Notes: generated by a model from the letters alone, not told the origin. Shown: positions 7,631 through 16,741, counted from the stretch's first letter. The stretch: DNA of 34,059 bases from Bacillota bacterium (GCA_012689375.1 JAAZLO010000082.1:1-34059); one strand, 5' to 3'. A program made the numbers and translations.

Positions 7631-8902
7631 ATGATGCAGAAACAGCTGATGTTGTTCCCTAATCGAATAGACGATAAGGGGGCCATCACATGTGAGCAAT
7701 TCCATTCTGAAATTAAAGGATTCAATAAGTTTGGGAAAACTACTGATTGTCTTAGGTTCTCTGATTCTGAGATTGAAGTACCCGTATACATAAATGAATT
7801 TTGGACATCAAAACAAAGGGCTGCCCATTCGTTACACGAAATCTCTTATAGGGCTTGCTTTAAACCACAATTGCCCCGTTTTTTTATCACCCGTTTAACC
7901 GCTGAAAATGATATTGTTTATGATCCGTTTATGGGTCGGGGCACTACAATCATTGAATCCGCATTGCTGGGACGGATTCCTATTGGCTGTGATATAAATC
8001 CTCTCAGCCGTATTATTACTCTCCCAAGGCTTTTTCCGCCCGAAATTATTGAAGTCCGGGAACGTCTTGGGACTATTGATTTAGAAAAATCCCGGGATAT
8101 CCAGGAAGACTTGTTAGTATTTTATCACCCGGAAACACTACGTTCAATAACGAGTCTCCGTGATTATTTGTTGAAAAGACAGGGACAACATGAAATAGAT
8201 CATGTTGATGCCTGGATACGCATGGTGGCAACAAACAGGCTGACAGGTCACTCAAGCGGTTTTTTTTCCGTTTATACTTTACCGCCTAACCAGGCAGTCT
8301 CAATTGATTCTCAGCAGAGAATTAACGAAAAACGTCAGCAGTCCCCTCCCCCGAGAAATGTTAGGGAACTTATTATCAAGAAAAGTCGTTCACTTTTAAG
8401 GAAATTAAGGAAAAACGATATAGATATGCTTCGAAACAATGCCCCTAAGGCAAAGTTGATTACATGTTCTGCAGATTGTACACGGGAAATCCGAAAAAAC
8501 ACTGTAAATCTCGTTGTTACGTCGCCACCTTTCTTGGATATTGTTGATTACCACCAGGATAATTGGCTTCGTTGTTGGTTTAACGGGATAGATCCTGAGG
8601 ATGTGGATATTTGGCATTTAAGCGAGCCAAGTGATTGGCAGGATAAAATGGCAGATGTATTCAGGGAACTAAAAAGAGTCCTCGTGCCAGGGGGGTATGT
8701 TGCTTTTGAAGTGGGTGAAGTGAGAAGTGGCAGGATTCTCCTTGAGACACTGGCGGTTCCTGCTGCTCTCGGGGCAGGATTGATCCCTGAAATGATTATG
8801 ATAAACAGCCAGGTTTTCACAAAGACATCAAATTGCTGGGGAGTGAATAATCTGAAAAAAGGTACAAATACAAACCGGATTATTCTACTTCGGAAACCGT
8901 GA
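7631..8902 (+). CDS. Solitary DNA methyltransferase (probable N4-cytosine or N6-adenine)
   Basis: The 423-residue protein has the AdoMet-binding motif 'YDPFMGRGTT' (residues 97-106) followed by 'GCDINPLS', and the catalytic motif T-S-P-P-F (297-301) in 'VNLVVTSPPFLDIVDYH'. The F/Y after S-P-P is typical of amino-methyltransferases acting on cytosine N4 or adenine N6. The binding motif precedes the catalytic one, with about 190 residues between that could hold target recognition. The upstream 'FWTSKQRAAHSLHEISYRAC' is a conserved lead-in of this group. No restriction endonuclease is adjacent, so the role may be epigenetic or an orphan. The ATG follows GAGGGTGA. The TGA stop overlaps a RAYT-type repeat. 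Confidence 0.88.
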   Translation: MMQKQLMLFPNRIDDKGAITCEQFHSEIKGFNKFGKTTDCLRFSDSEIEVPVYINEFWTSKQRAAHSLHEISYRACFKPQLPRFFITRLTAENDIVYDPFMGRGTTIIESALLGRIPIGCDINPLSRIITLPRLFPPEIIEVRERLGTIDLEKSRDIQEDLLVFYHPETLRSITSLRDYLLKRQGQHEIDHVDAWIRMVATNRLTGHSSGFFSVYTLPPNQAVSIDSQQRINEKRQQSPPPRNVRELIIKKSRSLLRKLRKNDIDMLRNNAPKAKLITCSADCTREIRKNTVNLVVTSPPFLDIVDYHQDNWLRCWFNGIDPEDVDIWHLSEPSDWQDKMADVFRELKRVLVPGGYVAFEVGEVRSGRILLETLAVPAALGAGLIPEMIMINSQVFTKTSNCWGVNNLKKGTNTNRIILLRKP

Positions 8903-8905
8903 CAG

Positions 8906-9020
8906 GGTGACAGGGGGGTGATAGGGGGTGACAGGGGGACGGGGTTACTGACACACTTGATATGTTGCTATGTGTCAGTAACCCCGTCCCCCTGTCACCC
9001 CCTATCACCCCCCTGTCACC
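8906..9020. repeat. RAYT-type repeat, copy 4: perfect 50-bp inverted repeat
   Basis: The left arm is 8906-8955 and the right arm 8971-9020, complementary at all 50 positions, around a 15-nt loop. Each arm runs GGTGACAGGGGGGTGATAGG, then GGGTGACAGGGGGACGGGGT, then TACTGACACA. It fills the gap between the convergent methyltransferase and permease genes. Further GTGACAGG sequence (8899-8905) supplies the methyltransferase stop codon. No T-run follows, so it is not a standard terminator, although the hairpin could stabilise 3' ends of both messages. Confidence 0.95.
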
Positions 9021-9021
9021 A

Positions 9022-10230
9022 TCACTCATATCGTAGCGCTTCCACAGGGTTTAACCTTGCCGCTTTACTTGCAGGGTATATACCAAAGAAAAGCCCTACA
9101 GCCACTGCGAAGGAAAATGGAATCAATATTGAGGCAACAGAGATGGCGTTGGGCCATCCTGTTACTCCTGCTGCAATCTTTGAACCGGCAATTCCCACAA
9201 TAATCCCTATTGCCCCTCCTACAACACTTAAAACAATAGATTCAACAAGGAATTGCAGAAGAATGTCGGAGATCCGTGCACCTACGGATTTCCGCAACCC
9301 GATTTCCTTTGTTCTTTCCGTGACAGAGACAAGCATTATATTCATAACACCGATCCCGCCTACAAGCAATGAAACACCGGCAATACCCGCGAGGAGTACA
9401 GTAAAGATACGGGTAATATCATGGGCTGCCTCTAATATATCAGCCTGATTACTTATGGAGAAAGCCTCAGGTTTGCCTAACCGGGCTGTCAGAACGGATT
9501 CTATTTCATTATTTGCCGAATTCATAGCATTTCCGTCTCGCGCCTGGGCATAAATTGTCCGGACATATTTTGTTCCCAAGATACGCCTTTGGGCAGTTGT
9601 TATTGGGACATAAATGATATCATCTATATTCATCATTCCGCTTTGGCCTTTTGTCTCCATAATTCCTATGATCAACAGACGTGTCTCACCGACTCTGATT
9701 TCTTTTCCTATTAGATTTTCTCCTGGGGATAACTCGTTTACGATGCCTTGGCCCACAACCGCTACCTTATTTAAAGAGAGGATATCCATATCAGAAAAAA
9801 ACACACCTTCACTGACGTCGAAGGTCCTCACTGACAGATAATCAGGGGTAGTGGCAACAAGCTGAGTTTGCATGCTACTTGTTCCATACTTTACTTGTAC
9901 ACGACTTGAAATTTCAGGGGCAACTGCTGCAACAGACGGACATTCATTGCGTATTGCTTCAACTTCGTCCAAAGTTAAAACATCCATGCTCCCAAACGCT
10001 CCCATGGTCCGCACACCAGGCTCTCTTATTCTACCCGGCGTAATAATAAGAAGGTTGGAACCTAATCTTTGTATATGGGACGAGATTTGAAGGTTTGCAC
10101 CTTCTCCGATTGCTACCATAATAACGACTGCAGCGACCCCAATAATCACACCAAGTGCAGTAAGACCGGACCTCATTTTATTATTTTTAACACTTGTAAG
10201 TGCGATACTCACACATTCCAGTGGATTCAT
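9022..10230 (-). CDS. MacB/FtsX-like ABC transporter permease
   Basis: About 402 residues: a cytoplasmic N-terminus, TM1 at about 21-45, a large extracytoplasmic MacB_PCD domain (about 45-260), then three C-terminal membrane helices of the FtsX fold. The signature 'VSVTERTKEIGLRKSVGA' lies between the last helices. Such permeases are mechanotransmission ABC transporters (macrolide, peptide or lipoprotein export) rather than classical channels. The ATG at 10230 is chosen: GAAAGGTG lies about 9 nt upstream and the sequence matches family N-termini, while a longer frame would overlap the adaptor gene. No nucleotide-binding subunit gene is beside it, although family members usually have one in the operon. 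It lies 31 nt downstream of the adaptor gene. Confidence 0.9.
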   Translation of the reverse strand: MNPLECVSIALTSVKNNKMRSGLTALGVIIGVAAVVIMVAIGEGANLQISSHIQRLGSNLLIITPGRIREPGVRTMGAFGSMDVLTLDEVEAIRNECPSVAAVAPEISSRVQVKYGTSSMQTQLVATTPDYLSVRTFDVSEGVFFSDMDILSLNKVAVVGQGIVNELSPGENLIGKEIRVGETRLLIIGIMETKGQSGMMNIDDIIYVPITTAQRRILGTKYVRTIYAQARDGNAMNSANNEIESVLTARLGKPEAFSISNQADILEAAHDITRIFTVLLAGIAGVSLLVGGIGVMNIMLVSVTERTKEIGLRKSVGARISDILLQFLVESIVLSVVGGAIGIIVGIAGSKIAAGVTGWPNAISVASILIPFSFAVAVGLFFGIYPASKAARLNPVEALRYE

Positions 10231-10261
10231 TTTTGTTTCACCTTTCACACACGATTTAGGC

Positions 10262-11824
10262 TTACCTTTGGCCCGGGACCCCACCTCTGGAGGGTCCGGT
10301 TATACCCGACATTGCCCTTCCGGGCATAAATTGCATCATTCGGTTTCCGGTTCTTCCCCCGGTGCTACCGGATGTACTTGTTATGCTCCTACCGGAATCA
10401 CGTATTGCTACAAACTCACCCTCTTCAAGACCGGAGATAACCTCAGTAAACATACCGTCAGATATTCCAAGTTTGACCTGCTTAAAAAAGGGCTCTTTGT
10501 TTTCATCGAGAACCCGCGCCATAATGACACCGTTGAAACTTTCCAAGGCCATATTAGGGATTATAAGCACATCAGATCGTTCGCTTACGATAATATCCAC
10601 ATCTGCAGTCATACCCGATTTTAATGTACCGGTACTGTCAATAATTTTAACAGTCACTTCAAAATACACAACGCCGCTGATTACTTTTCCCTGCCCGGCA
10701 ATGCTTTCTACAACCCCTTCGAACGTTCTTTCCGGACAAGATTCAACCATGATCCTCGCTTTTTGGCCTATTTTAATACTATGGACGTCTGTTTCATCAA
10801 CATTTGCCAAGACATCCAGCTGTTTTAGATCTGTCACAATCGCTAAAATATCGGATTGGCCCGCCACCTGTCCCGGTTGGGCCAAAATTTCCGTTATGGT
10901 TCCACTTATAGGTGACACGACATTGCAAAAATCTAAATTACGTTCTGCGGAATTAAAAGTATTTTTTGCCTGGACCAATTGAGCCTTGGCTGTAAGAAGT
11001 TGTTGTTGTATATTAAGGGATCTCTCGTTTGTTTCCGCCACAAGAAGGCTGGTTTTGGCTTGCTCTACACCTGCTTCCGCCGCAGCAATTTCCGCAGGAT
11101 CGGGATCTGCCATCAAAAGATCAAGGCTTTGTTCAGTGCTTTTAAGAGATTCAACCGCCGTTAAATACTTGTTTTCCGTAGTCTCCAATTGTTGCTTGGT
11201 AACTGCGCCTTCCCGGAAAAGGACTTTATAGCGTTCATATTCAGTTTTTGCATTTTCATAATTAAGCTGTGCTTGTCTAACCTGTATCTTTGCTTGATCT
11301 ATATCCTGGGGTTTTGCACCCTCCTTAAGTTGTGCCAGCTTTGCTTCGGCATTTAGGAGATTAGCTTTTGCTTGTTCCACTTGTAATTTGGCTTGAGTCG
11401 GCGCAATGTTTGCCTGGGCTTTTGCCTCCTCGAGCTTAGCCTCGGCAATTACGAGATTGTCTTTTGCCTCCTGAAGGCGATCTAATGCATCCTGATTATC
11501 AAGGCTGATCAATAACTTTCCCTTTTCCACAGCATCCCCCAGCTTTACAAAAACATCGGTTACTGTTGAAGACATTTTAGGGGTAACCTGGTGTATTATC
11601 CTTGGATTGATTGTACCGGAAGATGTAATTTTTAGTGTAACAGATCCCCTTTTTACCGAAACGAGCCTATATAGTTCCTCAGATTCTGTGGCTTTCAGAT
11701 GATATGTATTGTTTCTGTATATCATATAACCTACGGCTATTACGACGCATAAAACAGCAATAACAAATAATATGCGCCGACGTTTTGGTCTGTTTTTTCT
11801 GATTATAGTACTTCCGCCGTTCAT
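10262..11824 (-). CDS. Periplasmic-adaptor-type (HlyD/MacA family) membrane fusion protein
   Basis: The 520-residue protein has one N-terminal membrane anchor (about 17-37, after R-P-K-R-R-R), a lipoyl-like first half, a long Ala/Gln/Lys-rich coiled-coil hairpin (about 110-290), the second lipoyl half ('VVSPISGTITEILAQPGQVA'), and beta-barrel and membrane-proximal domains. The C-terminus is Gly/Arg/Met-rich ('GRTGNRMMQFMPGR'). This is the MacA-like partner of the permease just downstream. In a Gram-positive cell it would extend out from the membrane rather than dock an outer-membrane channel. The ATG follows AAGGGG. The absence of an ATPase gene between the two is noted under findings. Confidence 0.9.
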   Translation of the reverse strand: MNGGSTIIRKNRPKRRRILFVIAVLCVVIAVGYMIYRNNTYHLKATESEELYRLVSVKRGSVTLKITSSGTINPRIIHQVTPKMSSTVTDVFVKLGDAVEKGKLLISLDNQDALDRLQEAKDNLVIAEAKLEEAKAQANIAPTQAKLQVEQAKANLLNAEAKLAQLKEGAKPQDIDQAKIQVRQAQLNYENAKTEYERYKVLFREGAVTKQQLETTENKYLTAVESLKSTEQSLDLLMADPDPAEIAAAEAGVEQAKTSLLVAETNERSLNIQQQLLTAKAQLVQAKNTFNSAERNLDFCNVVSPISGTITEILAQPGQVAGQSDILAIVTDLKQLDVLANVDETDVHSIKIGQKARIMVESCPERTFEGVVESIAGQGKVISGVVYFEVTVKIIDSTGTLKSGMTADVDIIVSERSDVLIIPNMALESFNGVIMARVLDENKEPFFKQVKLGISDGMFTEVISGLEEGEFVAIRDSGRSITSTSGSTGGRTGNRMMQFMPGRAMSGITGPSRGGVPGQR

Positions 11825-12098
11825 TTAGTCAACCCCTTATATAGGCAACTCAATGGTTTTTAGGATATCTCAGATTCAGTTGTAAATCAAAATGTCACCT
11901 GATTTATGATCCTGTTTGCATCTTATTACATTATAATTGTTTGGACGGGACAGAATCTATATAAATTATAAGATGATTATGTTGATGTGTACCAATACAA
12001 GGATTAGAATGATTATGTATATATAATTAAATAAGATTATCAGGACAGCAACTGAAGATTATTAAAGACCACCGGGAAATTAAAGGAGAGGGAAACCT

Positions 12099-12833
12099 GT
12101 GAATTGTAAGATCCTTGATGGGCTTATCTCCTCCATAGAGGGGGATGCACCTGTAAGCAAAGTTTGTATCGGACCTTTTTGGACAGCTGTAAAAAGCAGG
12201 GGTTGTGGGTTGGCATCTACTCTATTTATCCACGAACACGGTGGACATTCCCCTGTGAGAGACTGTGGCATTCTGACGGAAAAGACCGGACTTGAACTTT
12301 GCTCGTATTGTAAATCATCCAGCATTCTCGAAGCCACAATCGGTATAGCAGCCATTAATTCAATGCTAGATATTGATGATGGGTGCCTCACTGAAATTAA
12401 TGCATCAGAAATTCTATTGGAAAAAGGTGCAGGGAAGAATGTGGCAATTGTTGGGCACTTCCCGTTTGTGCCCCGACTGCGGCAAGTGGCCGGGAATCTT
12501 TGGGTTATTGAAAAACGTCCCAAAGCCGGAGACCTACCTGAAGAAGCAGCAGAAGAAATGATTCCTAAGGCAGATATTATAGCCATTACCGGGTCTGCGT
12601 TAACTAACGGTACCATGGGCCATCTTTTAGAGCTTTGCCCAAAAGACAGTCTCGTAATGGTTCTTGGCCCATCGACTCCAATTTCTCCTGTTTGGTTTGA
12701 TTATGGTGTGGACTTAATTTCAGGGACTGTTGTGACTGATCCCGAAGTTGTTTTTAGGTTTGTTTCCCAAGGGACAATTTTCCGTCAATTAAGCAAACAT
12801 GGTGTAAGGCTTGTTACTATGTCCAGGAATTGA
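12099..12833 (+). CDS. DUF4213/DUF364 protein (putative heavy-metal chelation family)
   Basis: A 244-residue protein with the two-part architecture of this family. The N-terminal DUF4213 part includes 'VCIGPFWTAVKSRGCGLAST' (residues 22-41). The DUF364 Rossmann-like part includes 'NVAIVGHFPFVPRL', 'TGSALTNGTMGHLLEL' and 'VMVLGPSTPISPVWFDYGVD'. The family is frequent in anaerobes and is suspected of metal or metallocofactor handling, without a proven reaction. Several Cys residues (Cys37, Cys56, Cys68, Cys71) could bind metal. The GTG start follows GGAGAGGG. The next gene, 81 nt downstream on the same strand, is an iron-sulfur scaffold. Confidence 0.85.
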   Translation: MNCKILDGLISSIEGDAPVSKVCIGPFWTAVKSRGCGLASTLFIHEHGGHSPVRDCGILTEKTGLELCSYCKSSSILEATIGIAAINSMLDIDDGCLTEINASEILLEKGAGKNVAIVGHFPFVPRLRQVAGNLWVIEKRPKAGDLPEEAAEEMIPKADIIAITGSALTNGTMGHLLELCPKDSLVMVLGPSTPISPVWFDYGVDLISGTVVTDPEVVFRFVSQGTIFRQLSKHGVRLVTMSRN

Positions 12834-12914
12834 ATATAGGAATTAAATAAACTCAGTCTGCCAAAGGGGATGACTTAGTTTTATATAAGAGAACCAGAAA
12901 GAAGGAACTAATGC

Positions 12915-13331
12915 ATGGTCTATAATGAAAAAGTTTTGGAACATTTCTTCAACCCAAAAAACGTAGGTGAAATCAAGGACGCGGACGGAATTGGAACAAT
13001 CGGAGATCCTGAATGTGGTGATTGCCTGAAAGTTTACATTAAAGTTAAGGACAGACGAATTGATGATGTGAAATTTAAGGTTTACGGGTGCCCTGCCGCT
13101 ATCGGTACAGGCAGTATTACTACGGAACTTGCTAAGGGTAAACTTGTGGAAGAAGCCTACCAATTAGGAGAAAAGGATGTTATTCAGGCAATAGGCGGTC
13201 TTCCTGAACAAAAAATGCACTGTTCAGTATTGTGTCCGGCTGCACTCCGGCTGGCAATTCTTGATTATATTTGCAAACTTAAGGCAAAGAAGGCAAAGGA
13301 ATCCATACAGGAACAGGCGGGGAATCAATAG
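12915..13331 (+). CDS. Iron-sulfur cluster scaffold, IscU/NifU N-terminal type
   Basis: The 138-residue protein has the U-type scaffold fold signature 'HFFNPKNVGEI' and the three cluster-ligand Cys: Cys34 (or Cys37) in 'GDPECGDCLK', Cys59 in 'VYGCPAAIG', and Cys103 in 'KMHCSVL'. Extra Cys37 and Cys107 are typical of the clostridial NifU-like variants. The C-terminal NifU Nfu domain is absent, leaving a short Lys/Glu/Gln-rich tail. No cysteine desulfurase gene is next to it. It follows the DUF364 gene and may be cotranscribed. The ATG follows GAAGGA. Confidence 0.9.
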   Translation: MVYNEKVLEHFFNPKNVGEIKDADGIGTIGDPECGDCLKVYIKVKDRRIDDVKFKVYGCPAAIGTGSITTELAKGKLVEEAYQLGEKDVIQAIGGLPEQKMHCSVLCPAALRLAILDYICKLKAKKAKESIQEQAGNQ

Positions 13332-13338
13332 GCCTGCA

Positions 13339-13941
13339 TTATAAAACAGCGCTGCATGGTTTAGCCTTGTACGGGGATGACAGACATAACAGGAGCTCTT
13401 TAAAATAGTGTTCACCCCGGGGATTTCGGAAATTTAGCAAAAGAAGGGTTGCTTCGCAGTCATATTTTCCACGATGGGCAGTCCCTGCATTGAGTTTATG
13501 AGCCTTCAGCAGGTTTTGGAGCCCCTTTGAATGAAAACCATAGCCTTTCCAATCTATTTGTGACATTGAACAAAGCCAAGATTTTTGCATTGCGGACGGG
13601 TAAAGCCGGGTTACAAAGGAATAATCAAAGGGGGCATTATGGGCGACAATAAATTCAGCCTGATCTATAAGATTTATAATCTTATAGTCATCCAGGCTTT
13701 GATTTTTAACCATATCTTCATGTATTCCATGGATAGTCGAAGCTCTTCGCGGAATTTCCCCGGAAGGCTCACGTAGCCCCGCATACCCATCCTTGATTCT
13801 AATAATCTGGCCTGTTGAGCGTTGAAACGTAAATAGTATGACAGCAAGCTCCAATATCTCATGTTCAGTTGCATCAAGACCGGTCGTCTCAACGTCTACC
13901 ATGGCGGCTTGGCCGTATTTTTCAATTGGGTAACTTCCCAT
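13339..13941 (-). CDS. DEDDh-type 3'-5' exonuclease (DnaQ/exonuclease X-like)
   Basis: The 200-residue protein has all acidic and basic catalytic residues of the DEDDh superfamily: Asp16 and Glu18 in 'MVDVETTGLD', Asp106 in 'AHNAPFDYSF', and His156 with Asp161 in 'AHRGKYDCEATL'. The central 'ASTIHGIHEDMVK' is the usual ExoII-region lead. It is a stand-alone domain, so it may act in repair or nucleic acid turnover rather than as a polymerase subunit. The ATG follows AAGGGG. It ends 7 nt from the 3' end of the convergent scaffold gene. Confidence 0.88.
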   Translation of the reverse strand: MGSYPIEKYGQAAMVDVETTGLDATEHEILELAVILFTFQRSTGQIIRIKDGYAGLREPSGEIPRRASTIHGIHEDMVKNQSLDDYKIINLIDQAEFIVAHNAPFDYSFVTRLYPSAMQKSWLCSMSQIDWKGYGFHSKGLQNLLKAHKLNAGTAHRGKYDCEATLLLLNFRNPRGEHYFKELLLCLSSPYKAKPCSAVL

Positions 13942-13996
13942 TGCTAAACCCCTTGCCTATAACAATTGCACCACTTGTATCTTGGTTCTTTTTTCA

Positions 13997-14977
13997 TTAG
14001 GGGATAATTAACTTTTGGCCTACCCAAATAACATTGGCATCGGTGATTCCGTTGGTAACCATCAGATCCCTAAGTGTTACCTCATATTTGACAGCTATTT
14101 GCCACAAAGTATCCCCAGGCTCCACAATATGATTCTTATTCTCATGTATACTGCCGTTGCTTTGAATAATTATAGTCTGTCCTATCCTTAACATATCCGG
14201 ATTTATATTGGGATTAAGTTGGATAAGCCTATAAATTGTTATTCCCTGTCTTGTTGAGATTGCCCACAATGTATCCCCCGGCTGCACATAATAAACAGTG
14301 TGTCCGGTAATTGTGGCGGATGGATTTTGTATTATATATGACAAATCAGGCCGGGGATTAACCATAGAATAGCCGGAAGCCAGACTGTAAGTTGCGATTG
14401 TCGGTCCTCTTTGTCCCCAATATGTGAAAGACGTTTTAACCTTCTTTGCAATTGTTGCCGCATCTTCTGGGCTTGTAATTTCGCGTATACTGCTTATTGC
14501 CCAGATCTTCCGTAATTCTGAGCGGAAAGGCTGGATCAGCCGGACAACATAGGCCCTCTTATCATGCTGTACAAGGACTTCCGCTTCGGTAGTTCCGGGA
14601 AAACCGCCGGCTCCTGTCCTACTGATTAGGATAAAAATATCGGCTTTAGGGTTCAGACCCAGATCCTGTCCTTCAATCCTTGCAACTTCTACCGGATCGA
14701 GACGCCATAAATGATAACCCTTGTTTACCTCTGCTTGAATTCGATTCAGGGCTTGCAAATCCATGCTTACAGGCCCTGTAATAACCGGTGATTCAGATGC
14801 AGATTCCCCGGCATGGTACACTTGTCCGTTTTGCCCCGCCCGGAAAGACGGATGAACAGGTATCCCTCCTGTTGATTTCTGTACGATCTTATTGTTGGCA
14901 AAAGAAGTTAATGAAATTGAAGTAATTATAAAGATAACTAATCCGATAATAAATATATGCCTTCTTAAACTATACAA
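13997..14977 (-). CDS. Secreted protein with two C-terminal LysM domains
   Basis: About 326 residues. The N-terminus (MYSLRRHIFIIGLV...SLTSFA) is a signal peptide or anchor. A middle part of about 200 residues has no recognised domain; the C-terminus holds two LysM peptidoglycan-binding domains ('YYVQPGDTLWAISTRQGI' to 'LRIGQTIIIQ', and 'HIVEPGDTLWQIAVKYEVTL' to 'IWVGQKLIIP'). The protein probably sits in the cell wall; no hydrolase domain is obvious. A longer frame starts at the TTG at 15001, but the AGGAGAGGAAG ribosome binding site lies inside it and points to the TTG at 14977. A decayed copy of the last LysM motif lies at 25314-25379. Confidence 0.85.
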   Translation of the reverse strand: MYSLRRHIFIIGLVIFIITSISLTSFANNKIVQKSTGGIPVHPSFRAGQNGQVYHAGESASESPVITGPVSMDLQALNRIQAEVNKGYHLWRLDPVEVARIEGQDLGLNPKADIFILISRTGAGGFPGTTEAEVLVQHDKRAYVVRLIQPFRSELRKIWAISSIREITSPEDAATIAKKVKTSFTYWGQRGPTIATYSLASGYSMVNPRPDLSYIIQNPSATITGHTVYYVQPGDTLWAISTRQGITIYRLIQLNPNINPDMLRIGQTIIIQSNGSIHENKNHIVEPGDTLWQIAVKYEVTLRDLMVTNGITDANVIWVGQKLIIP

Positions 14978-15203
14978 AAAATATCTTCCTCTCCTAGGCA
15001 AAAGCCGTGCTTGGTCTATGATAACGGGGGTGGTATTGTCCCTTTGTTATCATACTTATTCTTAAGGAAGGTGTCATTCCAAAAATTATCCCATAACATG
15101 AAAAGAAATGAATATAATATCTCCCGGAAGGAATTGAAAGGAGAAGCGGCGAATTGTTTTTGCATGGGATTAACATAAATAATCCTCAGGAAGGGAGACT
15201 AAT

Positions 15204-16718
15204 GTGTCAATACTGCTCATTGATGGTATGACTCTCACCTACAAAGATGTCGTGGGGGTGGCACGGCATAAAAAACGGGCGGGGATTGCCCCTGGGGTGA
15301 GAGAGAGGGTTGTGGAGAGCCGGGCGACAATAGAATCTGTCCTACAACAGGATACAGTGATTTATGGGGTTAATACAGGGTTTGGTCATCTTGCTAAGGT
15401 AAGGATTTCCCGCAGTGAACTAGGCAGATTGCAGGAAAATCTGATTATGAGCCATGCGTCAGGGACAGGCTCCATGCTGCCGGATGAGGTAGTCAGGGCA
15501 ATGACGCTTCTCCGTGCGAATTCCCTTGCAAAGGGCTTATCCGGAGTTAGGTACGAGTTAATTGAAGCCTTGGTGGATTTAGTTAATCATGACATTTGCC
15601 CGCTTATTCCAGAACAAGGGTCCCTTGGCGCGTCAGGCGATCTGGCACCTTTGGCTCATCTTGCCCTTGCCCTTTTAGGAAAAGGCAAAGTAAGGATGGG
15701 TAGTACATTAATGGATGCAGATGAGGCACTGAGACAGGCGGGGATATCCCGTACCATGCTTGCGCCAAAGGAGGGCTTAGGCTTAATTAACGGTACCCAA
15801 GGAATGACTGCCATTGGTGCTATTGCGCTATATGATGCTATGCTTCTAGCAGTTACGGCTGATGCTGTTGCATGCCTGTCTATACAAGCGCTCAGGGGTA
15901 TTCCTGATTCTTTTCGGCCGTGTGTTCATCAAGCTAGGCCCCACCCGGGTCAGATAGAATGTGCGGAATTTATAAGTAAGTTATTGGATGGAAGCGGACT
16001 TACAAGTGCCCCAGGGGAATTCAGGGTACAGGATGCATATTCGCTGAGATGCATACCACAAGTTCATGGTGCAGTCAGAGATGTTTTAGGGTACATAAAG
16101 GATCTCCTTGATCGAGAAATAAATTCTGCCAGCGATAATCCCCTGGTTTTCCCTGACGGTAATATAATATCAGCAGGGAATTTCCATGGCCAACCTATTG
16201 CATTTGCTATGGATTTCTTATCGATTGCCCTTTCTGAACTGGGAAGCATATCAGAGAGGCGAATTGAACGTCTATTGAATCCCGTATTGTCGGAAATGCC
16301 GGCATTCCTCACATCGGATAGTGGCATCAACAGCGGTTTTATGATTCCTCACTATACGGCTGCGTCCTTAGTGTCTGAGAATAAAGTTCTCTGTACGCCG
16401 GCAAGTATAGATTCAATTCCGGTATCGGCGGCCCAGGAAGATCATGTCAGTATGGGGATGATCGCCGCCAGGAAGGCTAGGAAAATAGTAAATAACGTTG
16501 CTTGTATCCTTGCTATCGAATTAATGTGTGCTTGTCAAGCAGTAGAATTCCGTAATCCTGAAAAACTAACTCCGCAAACCCGGGGGATATACGATTTGGT
16601 CAGGGGGGTAGTGCCCCCTCTCAGTGATGATCGTCGATTATACCCTGATATTCATAGGATTACGGAACTGATTAAAGAAGGTGAAGTAGCCAAATTGGTT
16701 GAACCCGGGATTATATAG
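15204..16718 (+). CDS. hutH: Histidine ammonia-lyase
   Basis: The 504-residue enzyme converts L-histidine to urocanate and ammonia. Ala143-Ser144-Gly145 in 'GSLGASGDLAPLAH' cyclise to the MIO electrophile. 'YGVNTGFG' (residues 54-61) carries the catalytic Tyr54. 'AAQEDHVSMG' retains the Glu that distinguishes histidine lyases from phenylalanine and tyrosine lyases. Length is normal. The start is GTG behind AAGGGAG; an ATG two bases earlier is out of frame and stops soon. No other histidine-degradation gene (hutU, hutI, formiminotransferase) is in the window, so the rest of the pathway must lie elsewhere. Confidence 0.95.
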   Translation: MSILLIDGMTLTYKDVVGVARHKKRAGIAPGVRERVVESRATIESVLQQDTVIYGVNTGFGHLAKVRISRSELGRLQENLIMSHASGTGSMLPDEVVRAMTLLRANSLAKGLSGVRYELIEALVDLVNHDICPLIPEQGSLGASGDLAPLAHLALALLGKGKVRMGSTLMDADEALRQAGISRTMLAPKEGLGLINGTQGMTAIGAIALYDAMLLAVTADAVACLSIQALRGIPDSFRPCVHQARPHPGQIECAEFISKLLDGSGLTSAPGEFRVQDAYSLRCIPQVHGAVRDVLGYIKDLLDREINSASDNPLVFPDGNIISAGNFHGQPIAFAMDFLSIALSELGSISERRIERLLNPVLSEMPAFLTSDSGINSGFMIPHYTAASLVSENKVLCTPASIDSIPVSAAQEDHVSMGMIAARKARKIVNNVACILAIELMCACQAVEFRNPEKLTPQTRGIYDLVRGVVPPLSDDRRLYPDIHRITELIKEGEVAKLVEPGII

Positions 16719-16741
16719 CAGACGGTTTTTTAATACTTCCC

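Noticed and set aside
8906-9020. Long inverted repeat as an ordinary rho-independent terminator
   Set aside because: It has no T-run on either side and belongs to a dispersed repeat family.
10231-10284. N-terminal extension of the MacB-like permease
   Set aside because: It overlaps the end of the adaptor gene, is basic and unlike family N-termini; the ATG at 10230 has a proper ribosome binding site.
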